A stretch of DNA of 26,787 nucleotides from Litorimonas sp964511495 (GTDB lineage Bacteria > Pseudomonadota > Alphaproteobacteria > Caulobacterales > Maricaulaceae): positions 1 through 26,787 of the forward strand of contig CAZEFT010000029.1 of NCBI GenBank assembly GCA_964511495.1. The letters are read 5' to 3'. Below the pieces are notes generated by a model. That model was not told where the DNA came from. It was given only the letters and a program-made list of their open reading frames with translations, and did not search any database. The translations under genes were made by a program, and so were the position numbers. Positions 1 to 6,493 of the stretch are shown in pieces (within the stretch, counting starts at the first letter, position 1; each line of letters opens with the position of its first letter).

Positions 1-136
1 GGAGGTCTCTTGGCCGTTGTCGGAAAAAACATGTCACTGCGGGGGCGCGTGAGTGTCCTGATATATTGGCGCAGTTAAATGCGTCGCAATACCATTCGCG
101 CTTTCCTTATGGATCACGCGGATGATCCGGGCATTT
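1..136. other. Left-edge segment, no gene assigned
   Basis: Two plus-strand frames are open from the window edge: frame 1 runs to a TAA at 76-78 (about 25 codons) and frame 3 to a TGA at 123-125 (about 40 codons). Either could be the C-terminal tail of a gene that starts outside the window, but neither is long enough to recognise and they cannot both be real. At 111-128 there is a short inverted repeat, GGATCA, six bases, TGATCC. The stretch also holds the first copy of the 11-mer TCACGCGGATG (114-124), which recurs at 446 and 8228. Confidence 0.4.
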
Positions 137-233
137 GCACTCTGTGCGGATGTGAAAACACCTTTTAGCTATCCGTGGTTTACCGCCAACATCCACACAA
201 CCCCGCAGACGCCCACTTTTTCCGAACTGAAAC
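137..233 (+). repeat. 97-bp long-range inverted repeat, left copy
   Basis: Read on the plus strand, this segment matches the reverse complement of 26691-26787 almost perfectly. Bases 137-194 match with one substitution (C at 142 against T). After a one-base indel, 196-223 match without error, then a second compensating indel is followed by ACTGAAAC in both copies. Similarity continues weakly through a purine-rich, GAAAC-containing tract to about 315. The right copy runs off the window, so the true length is unknown. Both copies face a gene in the same direction: crtB here, the 110-residue unknown protein at the other end. It could be a dispersed intergenic repeat or a duplicated leader. Confidence 0.9.
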
Positions 234-333
234 TAAGAAACGAAACAGACAAACAATAGAAAGATAACAACGAAAGCAATGAGAGACAGAGCAAGCGATA
301 TGAAGACGTAACACAAACCACCCCAACAACCCC

Positions 334-475
334 GTCATTGCCGTGCTTGACACGGCAATCCATCTCCTGCTGTTGAGAGGCTTGGTATGGTGCAGGAACA
401 GCATCCTTACTAACGCGCTTCGCGCGCCGCGTTCGGATGGACTCGTCACGCGGATGGGTATATTCCTCATTTCCC
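334..475 (+). repeat. Palindromic intergenic mosaic, RIME-like
   Basis: ATTGCCGTG (337-345) and CACGGCAAT (351-359) form a perfect 9-bp stem around the five-base loop CTTGA. A second inverted repeat follows, TGCTGTT (368-374) with AACAGCA (397-403), and a third short one, CGCGC-TTC-GCGCG, at 414-426. The pattern GTCATTGCC...CTTGA...GGCAAT followed by CCATC resembles the palindromic mosaic repeats scattered between genes in many alphaproteobacteria, such as rhizobial intergenic mosaic elements; that comparison is from memory. The last part contains the 11-mer TCACGCGGATG at 446-456. With the repeat at 137-233 it accounts for most of the 503 bases before crtB; no gene is apparent here. Confidence 0.65.
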
Positions 476-493
476 TTTGGGTTATTCCTGCCT

Positions 494-502
494 AAGAGAG
501 GG
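494..502 (+). promoter_or_regulatory. Ribosome binding site fixing the crtB start
   Basis: AAGAGAGGG lies directly before the ATG at 504. The frame is also open from a TTG at 477, but no purine-rich site precedes that codon, and the extra nine residues are not expected in the family. This decides in favour of 504. Confidence 0.65.
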
Positions 503-503
503 C

Positions 504-1427
504 ATGGATTCTGTGACCCAATTCGGACATGCCAGTATTAAAAAAGGCTCGAAGTCTTTTGCTTTGGCTAGTCGTGTTTTGCCGCCGGCTTTGCGGGATG
601 ATGCGTCCATGCTCTATGCGTGGTGTCGCTATTGCGATGATGTGATTGACGGTCAGGAAATGGGGCATGGTCAAATTGCGGATTATAAAACCGGGCAGGC
701 CAAGCGTCTCGAAGATTTGCGTCTTCAGACAAAGGCCGTTTTAGCGGGTAATCCGACAGACAATCCCGTTTTTGCGGGTTTGGGCCGTGTGGTGGAAACA
801 CATGCAATAGATCATAAACATCCCTTTGAATTGCTTAAGGGTTTTGAGATGGATGCCGAAGACCGTATTTATGAAACGGTCAATGACATTCTTGATTATT
901 CCTATCATGTGGCGGGATGTGTCGGCGTGATGATGGCCAATATTATGGGGGTTCGGAACACTGAAACTTTGGACCGAGCCAGTGATTTGGGTCTGGCGTT
1001 TCAACTGACCAATATCGCGCGGGATGTGATTGATGATGCGCGCGCCGACCGTGTTTTCATACCGAAAGAGCTGTTGGTCAAACATGGTGCACCGACTGAG
1101 GCGGTTGAGTTAGCGAAACGCGAAAATTGGCCCGCGGCCCATGCCGCAGCTTGCGAGCAACTCGACATTGCGGAGCATTATTATGCGAGCGCCAAAGTCG
1201 GTATCAAAGAACTCGATTTCCGCTGTGCATGGGCGATCTCTGCCGCATTGAAAGTCTACCGCGAAATCGGCGAAGCTCTAAGAAAAGGCGGCCCGGAGGC
1301 ATGGGAAGGCCGCGTCGGCGCGAGTAAAGGGCGGAAATTGGCTTTGGCTTTGGGAGCGATAAGGCCGGCAATCGGGCGTAAAGGCGTAAAGCTTACAAGG
1401 CGAGAGGGCTTTTATGAAAGACCTTGA
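504..1427 (+). CDS. crtB: Phytoene synthase
   Basis: Joins two geranylgeranyl diphosphates into phytoene, the committed step of carotenoid synthesis, at the cytoplasmic face of the membrane. The 307-residue protein is a full-length trans-isoprenyl diphosphate synthase of the squalene/phytoene class. Both Asp-rich metal/diphosphate sites are present: DDVID at 45-49 inside YAWCRYCDDVIDG, and NIARDVIDDA at about 170-179. The stretches GSKSFALAS, YHVAGCVGVMMANIMGVR and DLGLAFQLTN are those of CrtB; I judge it much closer to CrtB than to HpnC, HpnD or squalene synthase. No other carotenoid gene (crtI, crtE, crtY) lies in the window, so it is an orphan here. It converges on the small membrane gene at 1438. 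Confidence 0.93.
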   Translation: MDSVTQFGHASIKKGSKSFALASRVLPPALRDDASMLYAWCRYCDDVIDGQEMGHGQIADYKTGQAKRLEDLRLQTKAVLAGNPTDNPVFAGLGRVVETHAIDHKHPFELLKGFEMDAEDRIYETVNDILDYSYHVAGCVGVMMANIMGVRNTETLDRASDLGLAFQLTNIARDVIDDARADRVFIPKELLVKHGAPTEAVELAKRENWPAAHAAACEQLDIAEHYYASAKVGIKELDFRCAWAISAALKVYREIGEALRKGGPEAWEGRVGASKGRKLALALGAIRPAIGRKGVKLTRREGFYERP

Positions 1428-1437
1428 TTGATGGAGT

Positions 1438-1674
1438 TTATCCACTCAGTTTTTTATTCCTGATGAAAAGCCAAATTCCGATGAGCGTTGGGAGAATAAT
1501 AATCGATAATAAAAAGCCACTAACAAGATTTTCGGATATTGCACCAGCAACTAACTCTGGGTCACTTATACCTGTTTTAGTCATGTCTAATAAATGAGGA
1601 AGTGTCGAAACCAGCACTAAACCGAAGAAATAGAAACAGAAGATAAGAGGAATCGCGAAGCGTTTCTTACGCAT
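1438..1674 (-). CDS. Small two-helix membrane protein, unknown
   Basis: A 78-residue protein that begins MRKKRF and has two hydrophobic segments, roughly residues 5-25 and 48-71, separated by a polar loop, so it is predicted to be an inner-membrane hairpin. I do not recognise the family. It lies just downstream of accC on the same strand and is probably co-transcribed. The start is uncertain: the frame is open back to a TTG at 1701 and has another ATG at 1683. I chose 1674 because of the basic N-terminus ahead of the first helix and because a chain of tiny overlapping frames leads from the accC stop to this ATG. The DNA looks more AT-rich than its neighbours, which leaves open recent acquisition or weak selection. 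Confidence 0.5.
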   Translation of the reverse strand: MRKKRFAIPLIFCFYFFGLVLVSTLPHLLDMTKTGISDPELVAGAISENLVSGFLLSIIILPTLIGIWLFIRNKKLSG

Positions 1675-1736
1675 TCCTGTCATAACCACAGGTAAAGTCA
1701 AAACTATTGGGATTCATAAGAATAGGAGTTTCATAA

Positions 1737-3122
1737 CTATTCCTGCTCCGCGAGCCACTTCTCCAACCAGTGAATATTGTAATCGCCTTTTTGGAAATCG
1801 GGATCGTCGAGGAGGGCTTCGTGGAGCGGCTTTGTGGTCTCAATCCCTGTAATCACCATTTCGCCAAGGGCGCGGCGAAGGCGGAGTATCGCACCTTCGC
1901 GCGTATTGCCCCAGACAATCAATTTTCCAATCAGACTATCATAATAAGGAGGAATTGAATAACCGGCATAAAGCGCCGAATCGAGGCGCGTATTCATCCC
2001 GCCGGGTGCATGGAAATCTATGACTTTACCCGGTGAGGGGGCAAATGTTTTCGGATTTTCCGCATTGATGCGACACTCAATGGCATGACCTTTGAACTGC
2101 ACATCAGACTGCTCATAATTCAGTTCGAGGCCTTGGGCGACACGGATTTGTTCGCGAACCAAGTCAATGCCGGTGATTTCTTCGGTCACGGGATGTTCGA
2201 CCTGTAGACGTGTGTTCATTTCAATGAAGAAGAACTCACCTTTTTCATAGAGGAATTCAATCGTGCCTGCGCCGCGATAACCGATCTTACGAATGGCATT
2301 GGCGACGACCATTCCGATGTCTTCCCGTTCTTTCGAAGTCAGCGTGGGTGAGGGAGCCTCTTCGAGAACCTTTTGATTCCGGCGTTGAAGCGAACAATCC
2401 CGCTCACCTAAATGCACAACATTGCCATATTGGTCGGCCAGAACCTGAATTTCAATATGGCGCGGCCCGGTGAGATAGCGTTCCAGATAAACGGCCCCAT
2501 TACCGAAGGCGGCAATCGCCTCTTGTTGCGCTGCGGCCAGTGCTTCTTTGAGCTTATCGGGTGTTTCAGCTAAGCGCATCCCGCGTCCACCGCCCCCTGC
2601 CGCCGCCTTAACGAGGAGAGGGAAGCCAACATCTTCGGCCACTTTTTTTGCGTCTTCATAGGTTTCGACACTGCCGTCTGAGCCGGGAACGACGGGAATG
2701 CCAGCGTCCATCACGGTTTGCTTGGCGGTGATTTTATCACCCATAATGCGAATATGTTCCGCTGTCGGGCCAATAAAGGCCATGCCGTGAGCTTCGACAA
2801 TATCGGCGAATTTGGCATTTTCGGACAGGAAGCCATAGCCGGGATGGACAGCATCTGCATCGGTAATTTCACAAGCGGCGATAATAGCCGGAATGTTGAG
2901 ATAGCTGTCTGTCGCGCTATTCGGGCCAATGCAGACGGATTCGTCGGCTAGGCGAACATGCATGGCGTTGCGGTCGGCTTCGGAATGAATGGCAACCGTA
3001 TTAATGCCCATTTCTTTACAGGCGCGGTGAATTCGCAGAGCGATTTCTCCGCGATTGGCAATCAGGACTTTCTTGAAACTGCGCTGTCGAACAGGTTTCT
3101 TTTGGGTAGACGGCTTGGCCAT
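1737..3122 (-). CDS. accC: Acetyl-CoA carboxylase, biotin carboxylase subunit
   Basis: Carboxylates the biotin carried by AccB with ATP and bicarbonate, the first half-reaction of acetyl-CoA carboxylase. The 461 residues show the whole fold: an N-terminal biotin-carboxylase domain starting at KKVLIANRGEIALR (about 17-30) with HPGYGFLSEN at 93-102, an ATP-grasp domain with the glycine loop GGGGRGMR at 176-183, the catalytic EMNTRLQVEHPVTE at 301-314, and a C-terminal domain. The family is usually near 450 residues; the extra length is a basic tail of about 14 residues (KPSTQKKPVRQR) before the first strand. No other Met comes before residue 38, so the start is firm. It begins three bases after the accB stop, as expected for a coupled pair. 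AccA and AccD are not in the window. Confidence 0.97.
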   Translation of the reverse strand: MAKPSTQKKPVRQRSFKKVLIANRGEIALRIHRACKEMGINTVAIHSEADRNAMHVRLADESVCIGPNSATDSYLNIPAIIAACEITDADAVHPGYGFLSENAKFADIVEAHGMAFIGPTAEHIRIMGDKITAKQTVMDAGIPVVPGSDGSVETYEDAKKVAEDVGFPLLVKAAAGGGGRGMRLAETPDKLKEALAAAQQEAIAAFGNGAVYLERYLTGPRHIEIQVLADQYGNVVHLGERDCSLQRRNQKVLEEAPSPTLTSKEREDIGMVVANAIRKIGYRGAGTIEFLYEKGEFFFIEMNTRLQVEHPVTEEITGIDLVREQIRVAQGLELNYEQSDVQFKGHAIECRINAENPKTFAPSPGKVIDFHAPGGMNTRLDSALYAGYSIPPYYDSLIGKLIVWGNTREGAILRLRRALGEMVITGIETTKPLHEALLDDPDFQKGDYNIHWLEKWLAEQE

Positions 3123-3125
3123 GGT

Positions 3126-3614
3126 TTAGACAATCACGAACAGAGCTTCACCAAATTCAACGGGCTGCGCATCTTCAACATAGACCGCTTCAACCTTGCC
3201 CGATTTTGGTGCGGTAATAGGGTTAAAGGTTTTCATCGCTTCAACGAGGAGGATGGTGTCGCCTTCATTCACATTATCACCAACGCTCACGAAAGAATCG
3301 GCGTCAGGAGAGGGGCGCGTATAGACCGTGCCGACCATGGGCGAAGGTGTGGCGTCTTTATGTGGTGTATTTGCGCTGGAGGCGTCGATCTCCAATCCGC
3401 CGGATTGCGGAGCAGGGGCTGCAGCGGCCATTGGCGCTGCTGCGTGAGCCATGGGCGCCGCCGCCATGGTTTGAACGATTTGACTGCCACCTTTGGAGAC
3501 CCGGATCTTCAAATCGCCTTTTTTCATCTCAATCTCGTTGAGGTCGGTGTCTTTGAGGATGTCCGCCAGTTCACGAACAACATCAATATCATTGGTTTTT
3601 TTAGGGCTGGCCAT
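3126..3614 (-). CDS. accB: Acetyl-CoA carboxylase, biotin carboxyl carrier protein
   Basis: Carries the biotin that shuttles CO2 from AccC to the carboxyltransferase AccAD. Of 162 residues, the first 45 or so are the usual helical/strand N-terminal part, followed by an Ala/Pro/Met-rich linker (about 50-70), then the C-terminal biotinyl/lipoyl domain from about residue 88. The biotin attachment site is VEAMKTFN, with Lys128 as the predicted acceptor; AMKTF rather than AMKMM is typical of alphaproteobacteria. A GAGAGAG ribosome site precedes the ATG. Order on this strand is aroQ, accB, accC, a common alphaproteobacterial arrangement, with about 100 bases between aroQ and accB that could hold a promoter. 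Confidence 0.97.
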   Translation of the reverse strand: MASPKKTNDIDVVRELADILKDTDLNEIEMKKGDLKIRVSKGGSQIVQTMAAAPMAHAAAPMAAAAPAPQSGGLEIDASSANTPHKDATPSPMVGTVYTRPSPDADSFVSVGDNVNEGDTILLVEAMKTFNPITAPKSGKVEAVYVEDAQPVEFGEALFVIV

Positions 3615-3716
3615 AAAGTCTCTCTCTTACTTTGGATGCCTTGTCTCGCTTAATGCGCTTTTATGGTCGTTTGAATTACAATCCGAATTTAAGATTTCCG
3701 CCCGTATAAGGGAGGC

Positions 3717-4154
3717 TTATGCAGATGTCTTTAGCAAATTTGAGACGGCTTGCAGGCCCAGGAGGTAAGAATTTGCGCCAAACCCGCTAATAGTGCCTGT
3801 TGCCGCTTGCGCCACGTAAGAGCGCCGGCGGAAAGATTCGCGTTTCGCAGGTTGAGACAAATGAATCTCAACGATTGGAATACTCAAAAGTTTCAGCGCG
3901 TCATAAATGGCGACGGAGGTATGGGTGTATGCGGCAGGGTTTATCAACAGGGCTGAGGCCTTGTCCGCTGCCTCTTGGACGAAATTGACAATTTCACCCT
4001 CAATATTGCTTTGGCGGAAGACGATGTCATGTTCCGTGGCTGCGCGGCAGGCCTGCTCAATATCATTTAGGGTCTGAGAGCCGTAAATCTCCGGTTCGCG
4101 GCTTCCTAAGCGATTTAAATTCGGGCCGTTTATGATATAAATGGGTTTGCTCAT
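3717..4154 (-). CDS. aroQ: 3-dehydroquinate dehydratase, type II
   Basis: Removes water from 3-dehydroquinate to give 3-dehydroshikimate, third step of the shikimate pathway. The 145 residues match the small dodecameric type II enzyme. Predicted catalytic and binding residues are present: Asn12 and Arg19 (GPNLNRLGSREPEIYG), Tyr24 on the flexible loop, Asn72 and His78 (INPAAYTHTS), His98 and Ser100 (EIHLS), and the basic RESFR motif. Two positions differ from the common pattern: Gln follows HLS where Asn is usual, and RRRS replaces RHHS/RRHS; neither is a known catalytic residue. The frame is open upstream to 4205, but MSKPIYIINGPN at 4154 is the family's normal N-terminus. It is divergent from thiS. 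Confidence 0.95.
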   Translation of the reverse strand: MSKPIYIINGPNLNRLGSREPEIYGSQTLNDIEQACRAATEHDIVFRQSNIEGEIVNFVQEAADKASALLINPAAYTHTSVAIYDALKLLSIPIVEIHLSQPAKRESFRRRSYVAQAATGTISGFGANSYLLGLQAVSNLLKTSA

Positions 4155-4250
4155 TGAGACCCCGTTTATGGCATGGTAACGCGCTCTGCAATCGTAAACC
4201 GGCATATCGACAGGTTAGAAGCTTATGCGAAAAACGAGAGTTATACCGTC

Positions 4251-4451
4251 ATGGAAATAATGGTGAATGGTGAGTTTCATCAATTTGAAGTCGGCACCAC
4301 TCTGGCCGAGGTTTTGGTGGCTTTAGATATGCCCCTGAAAAAGATTGCCGTTGAACGTAATCTCGAGGTCATTCCAAAATCGACCTATGCTGACGTTAAA
4401 TTGGAAGAGGGCGATAAGCTCGAAATCATACATTTTATTGGAGGGGGTTGA
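4251..4451 (+). CDS. thiS: Sulfur carrier protein ThiS
   Basis: Ubiquitin-like carrier whose C-terminal glycine is turned into a thiocarboxylate and donates sulfur to thiazole synthase. The 66-residue product has the small beta-grasp pattern (MVNGEFHQFEVGTTLAEVL, then IAVERNLEVIP) and ends IIHFIGGG, giving the required Gly-Gly end. The frame is open back to 4173, but that would add 26 unrelated residues; ATG 4251 or ATG 4260 gives the normal length. The ribosome site is weak for both. Its stop abuts the thiG start with no gap, so the two are translationally coupled. I saw no TPP riboswitch core upstream. Other thi genes are not in this window. Confidence 0.92.
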   Translation: MEIMVNGEFHQFEVGTTLAEVLVALDMPLKKIAVERNLEVIPKSTYADVKLEEGDKLEIIHFIGGG

Positions 4452-5237
4452 ATGTCCCGAATGAATGAAACCGATAAGTTGGTTGTCGCTGGTCGAGAAT
4501 TCGGTTCGCGTCTTATTATTGGTACAGGAAAATATAAGGACTATGCTGAAAACGCGGCAGCCTTGGAGGCTTCGGGTGCGGATATGGTGACGGTAGCCGT
4601 CAGACGGGTCAATCTCTCTGACCCCAAAGCGCCTATGTTGGCTGATTTTATCGACCCTGAGAAAACGACTTATCTTCCGAATACGGCTGGGTGTTTCACA
4701 GGCGAAGATGCCGTCAGAACTTTGCGTTTGGCACGGGAAGCCGGGGGGTGGGATTTGGTGAAGCTTGAGGTCTTGTCTGATCCGAAACATCTCTATCCGG
4801 ATATGGAAGAGACCTTACGCGCCGCAGAATTGTTATTGAAAGACGGATTTGAAGTGATGGTCTATTGCTCTGATGACCCTGTCTTTGCCCGTAAACTCGA
4901 TGATATGGGATGTTGCGCCATTATGCCCTTGGGGGCGCCTATTGGTTCGGGTCTCGGCATTCAGAACCCTGTGAATATCCGACTGATTGTCGAGCAAACG
5001 AAAGTCCCTGTTATTGTCGATGCAGGTGTGGGCACGGCGTCTGATGCGACAGCGGCTATGGAGCTTGGCTGTGATGGCGTCTTGATGAATACGGCCATCG
5101 CTGAGGCGAAAGACCCCATCCGCATGGCCCGTGCCATGAAACACGCCGTCATTGCGGGTCGTGACGCTTACTTAGCAGGGCGCATGCCCAAGAAAATGTA
5201 TGCAGACCCAAGTTCGCCGCTTGCCGGATTGATTTGA
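4452..5237 (+). CDS. thiG: Thiazole synthase
   Basis: Builds the thiazole phosphate of thiamine from deoxyxylulose 5-phosphate, dehydroglycine and the sulfur on ThiS. The 261 residues form a TIM-barrel protein of normal length. The predicted Schiff-base lysine is Lys104 in DLVKLEVL. The NTAGC motif (77-81), MPLGAPIGSGLGIQNP and VIVDAGVGTASDA correspond to conserved substrate and phosphate-binding loops. It starts directly after the thiS stop (TGA-ATG). A GGAGGGGG run at the end of thiS serves as its ribosome site and also encodes the terminal glycines of ThiS. Confidence 0.97.
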   Translation: MSRMNETDKLVVAGREFGSRLIIGTGKYKDYAENAAALEASGADMVTVAVRRVNLSDPKAPMLADFIDPEKTTYLPNTAGCFTGEDAVRTLRLAREAGGWDLVKLEVLSDPKHLYPDMEETLRAAELLLKDGFEVMVYCSDDPVFARKLDDMGCCAIMPLGAPIGSGLGIQNPVNIRLIVEQTKVPVIVDAGVGTASDATAAMELGCDGVLMNTAIAEAKDPIRMARAMKHAVIAGRDAYLAGRMPKKMYADPSSPLAGLI

Positions 5238-5319
5238 CCCTAAATTTGCCACATTTGGACGCTTTTTTCCCCTAAGTGTCATTGATGCGTGACAGGTTGA
5301 ACAGGAGAGGGTTGTGCTG

Positions 5320-5883
5320 ATGTTATTTCGACTCAGATTGAGTGCTTTGGTTTTACTGGCAATAGGCGTGACGGCTTGTGCCTCCGTGCCAACCAAAACA
5401 CTTAAATCCATGGGGAGTTCTGTAGGCAGTGGAGCCAGCAAAACGGTCACGGAAGTCCGAACGGGCGAACAATATGAGAGTGTGGATAATTTGGGTGACA
5501 GTAATAGCCTGACTGACGCGGCCTTAACGCCCTTAGAGGATTTAAACCTCCGCAAGGATGAAATCCCCGAAGTGCTTTTATCCATGGATAGCCCTTATGA
5601 GCCACCAGAGGACAGAAGCTGCAAAGCCTTACGGGTTGAAATTGTCGAATATGACCGCCTCTTAGGGCCTGATTTTGATGATGAAGAGCAATATGAACGC
5701 TCGACAAAGACGAAAGCCCTGACAGCGGTATCATCTGTCGTCGGAGGCGTTATTCCCTTTCGCGGCCTGGTTCGCACCGCCACAGGTGCGAAAAGCTATG
5801 ATAAGACATTGGAACGGGCTTATCGCAAGGGGGTTGCTAGGCGGGGTTATTTGAAGGGTTTATGGGCGGCTGAAGGCTGCTAG
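5320..5883 (+). CDS. Predicted lipoprotein, unknown function
   Basis: A 187-residue protein with a short basic and hydrophobic signal (LFRLRLSALVLLAIG) ending in the lipobox VTAC, so Cys20 is the predicted lipidated residue. The mature part has a Ser/Gly/Thr-rich region, an acidic middle, then a glycine-containing stretch VVGGVIPFRGLVRTATGA near 140-157 and a basic end RRGYLKGLWAAEGC. Cys101 and the very last residue, Cys187, could pair. I recall similar IPFRG...RRGYLKGL...GC proteins in alphaproteobacteria, none with a known role. AGGAGAGG at 5303-5310 would serve either GTG 5314 or ATG 5320; the difference is two residues. Confidence 0.8.
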   Translation: MLFRLRLSALVLLAIGVTACASVPTKTLKSMGSSVGSGASKTVTEVRTGEQYESVDNLGDSNSLTDAALTPLEDLNLRKDEIPEVLLSMDSPYEPPEDRSCKALRVEIVEYDRLLGPDFDDEEQYERSTKTKALTAVSSVVGGVIPFRGLVRTATGAKSYDKTLERAYRKGVARRGYLKGLWAAEGC

Positions 5884-5981
5884 ATGATGCAATGGAGGCC
5901 GAAAGAGAGTGAATGATTGTCGTTCGGCTTCATATTCCCTTGTAATTCCCTCTGGTCATAACGATGTGAATGGTCTAAGCG

Positions 5982-6002
5982 GCGCGGCATTGAAAACCGC
6001 GC
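5982..6002 (+). other. Hairpin with tRNA-anticodon-arm look, before secG
   Basis: GCGCGG (5982-5987) and CCGCGC (5997-6002) pair perfectly around the nine-base loop CATTGAAAA. With the upstream GAATGGTCTAAGCGG it recalls the D-arm and anticodon arm of a tRNA-Ser(UGA), but no variable arm, T-arm or acceptor stem follows, so it is not a functional tRNA. It may be a relic, a structured secG leader or chance. Confidence 0.35.
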
Positions 6003-6039
6003 TTTCGTCGCAAACGATTACCGCAGCCGAGAAATAATA

Positions 6040-6453
6040 ATGTCCACAGTTCTGCTTATCATCCAGCTTATCATCAGTGTCATTCTGACGGGTCTTATCC
6101 TGATTCAACGTTCAGAAGGTGGCGCCTTGGGCATTGGCGGCGGCGGCGGCGGCGGCCTGATGTCCGGTCGCTCTGCAACAACCTCTATTGCGCGGATGAC
6201 CGGCATTCTAGGGGCTCTGTTCGTGGTAAACTCTCTGGCCTTGTCAATTGTGTTTGGCCTGGAAAACCAAAATCAGTCAATTACTGACACAACAAATGAG
6301 GTCGCCCCCTTGACGGCCCCCGTCGAGTCAAGTGATACGACAACCCCGTTGGAGGATGTTATTACGACTCCCGACTCAACAGAGCCTAGTTCTGAAAATG
6401 AGCCGGAAGCAACGGATACTCCCGAATCCGAGGGCCCGCAAAAAGGCGAATAA
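6040..6453 (+). CDS. secG: Preprotein translocase subunit SecG
   Basis: Small inner-membrane partner of SecYE that eases SecA-driven export. The 137 residues have two membrane helices (about 4-22 and 52-73). The linker between them carries RSEGGALGIGGGG, the family signature, here with a run of seven glycines encoded by a near-pure GGC repeat at about 6137-6157. The rest, from about residue 75, is a low-complexity Thr/Pro/Glu/Asp tail with no fold I can see; such tails are common and variable in alphaproteobacterial SecG. It is followed after 40 bases by pyrG, a frequent pairing. The ribosome site (GAGAAAT) is weak. Confidence 0.95.
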   Translation: MSTVLLIIQLIISVILTGLILIQRSEGGALGIGGGGGGGLMSGRSATTSIARMTGILGALFVVNSLALSIVFGLENQNQSITDTTNEVAPLTAPVESSDTTTPLEDVITTPDSTEPSSENEPEATDTPESEGPQKGE

Positions 6454-6493
6454 ACGTCTCTTTTCGACCCGCGGAATTTAGAGAAAGCGGGCT

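Noticed and set aside
1..125. Open frames from the left edge as the C-terminus of a gene
   Set aside because: Two overlapping frames are open for 25 and 40 codons; both are too short to recognise and no other evidence picks one.
3717..4154. AroQ as an inactive paralogue because of unusual residues
   Set aside because: Asn12, Arg19, Tyr24, Asn72, His78, His98 and the RESFR arginines are all present; the altered positions are not catalytic.
4173..4250. N-terminal extension of ThiS from ATG 4173
   Set aside because: Gives 92 residues, while the ThiS fold needs about 66 and begins at MEIMVNGE; the extra part looks like the aroQ-thiS promoter gap.
5972..6040. A complete tRNA-Ser before secG
   Set aside because: No acceptor stem, T-arm or variable arm can be built; only a hairpin with a look-alike loop.
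6137..6157. GGC repeat as a contingency locus in secG
   Set aside because: It encodes the glycine loop normal for SecG; units are in-frame triplets, so length changes would not switch the gene off.
6468..6491. Attenuator or sequestering hairpin before pyrG
   Set aside because: Only five base pairs with a 14-base loop; too weak to claim.
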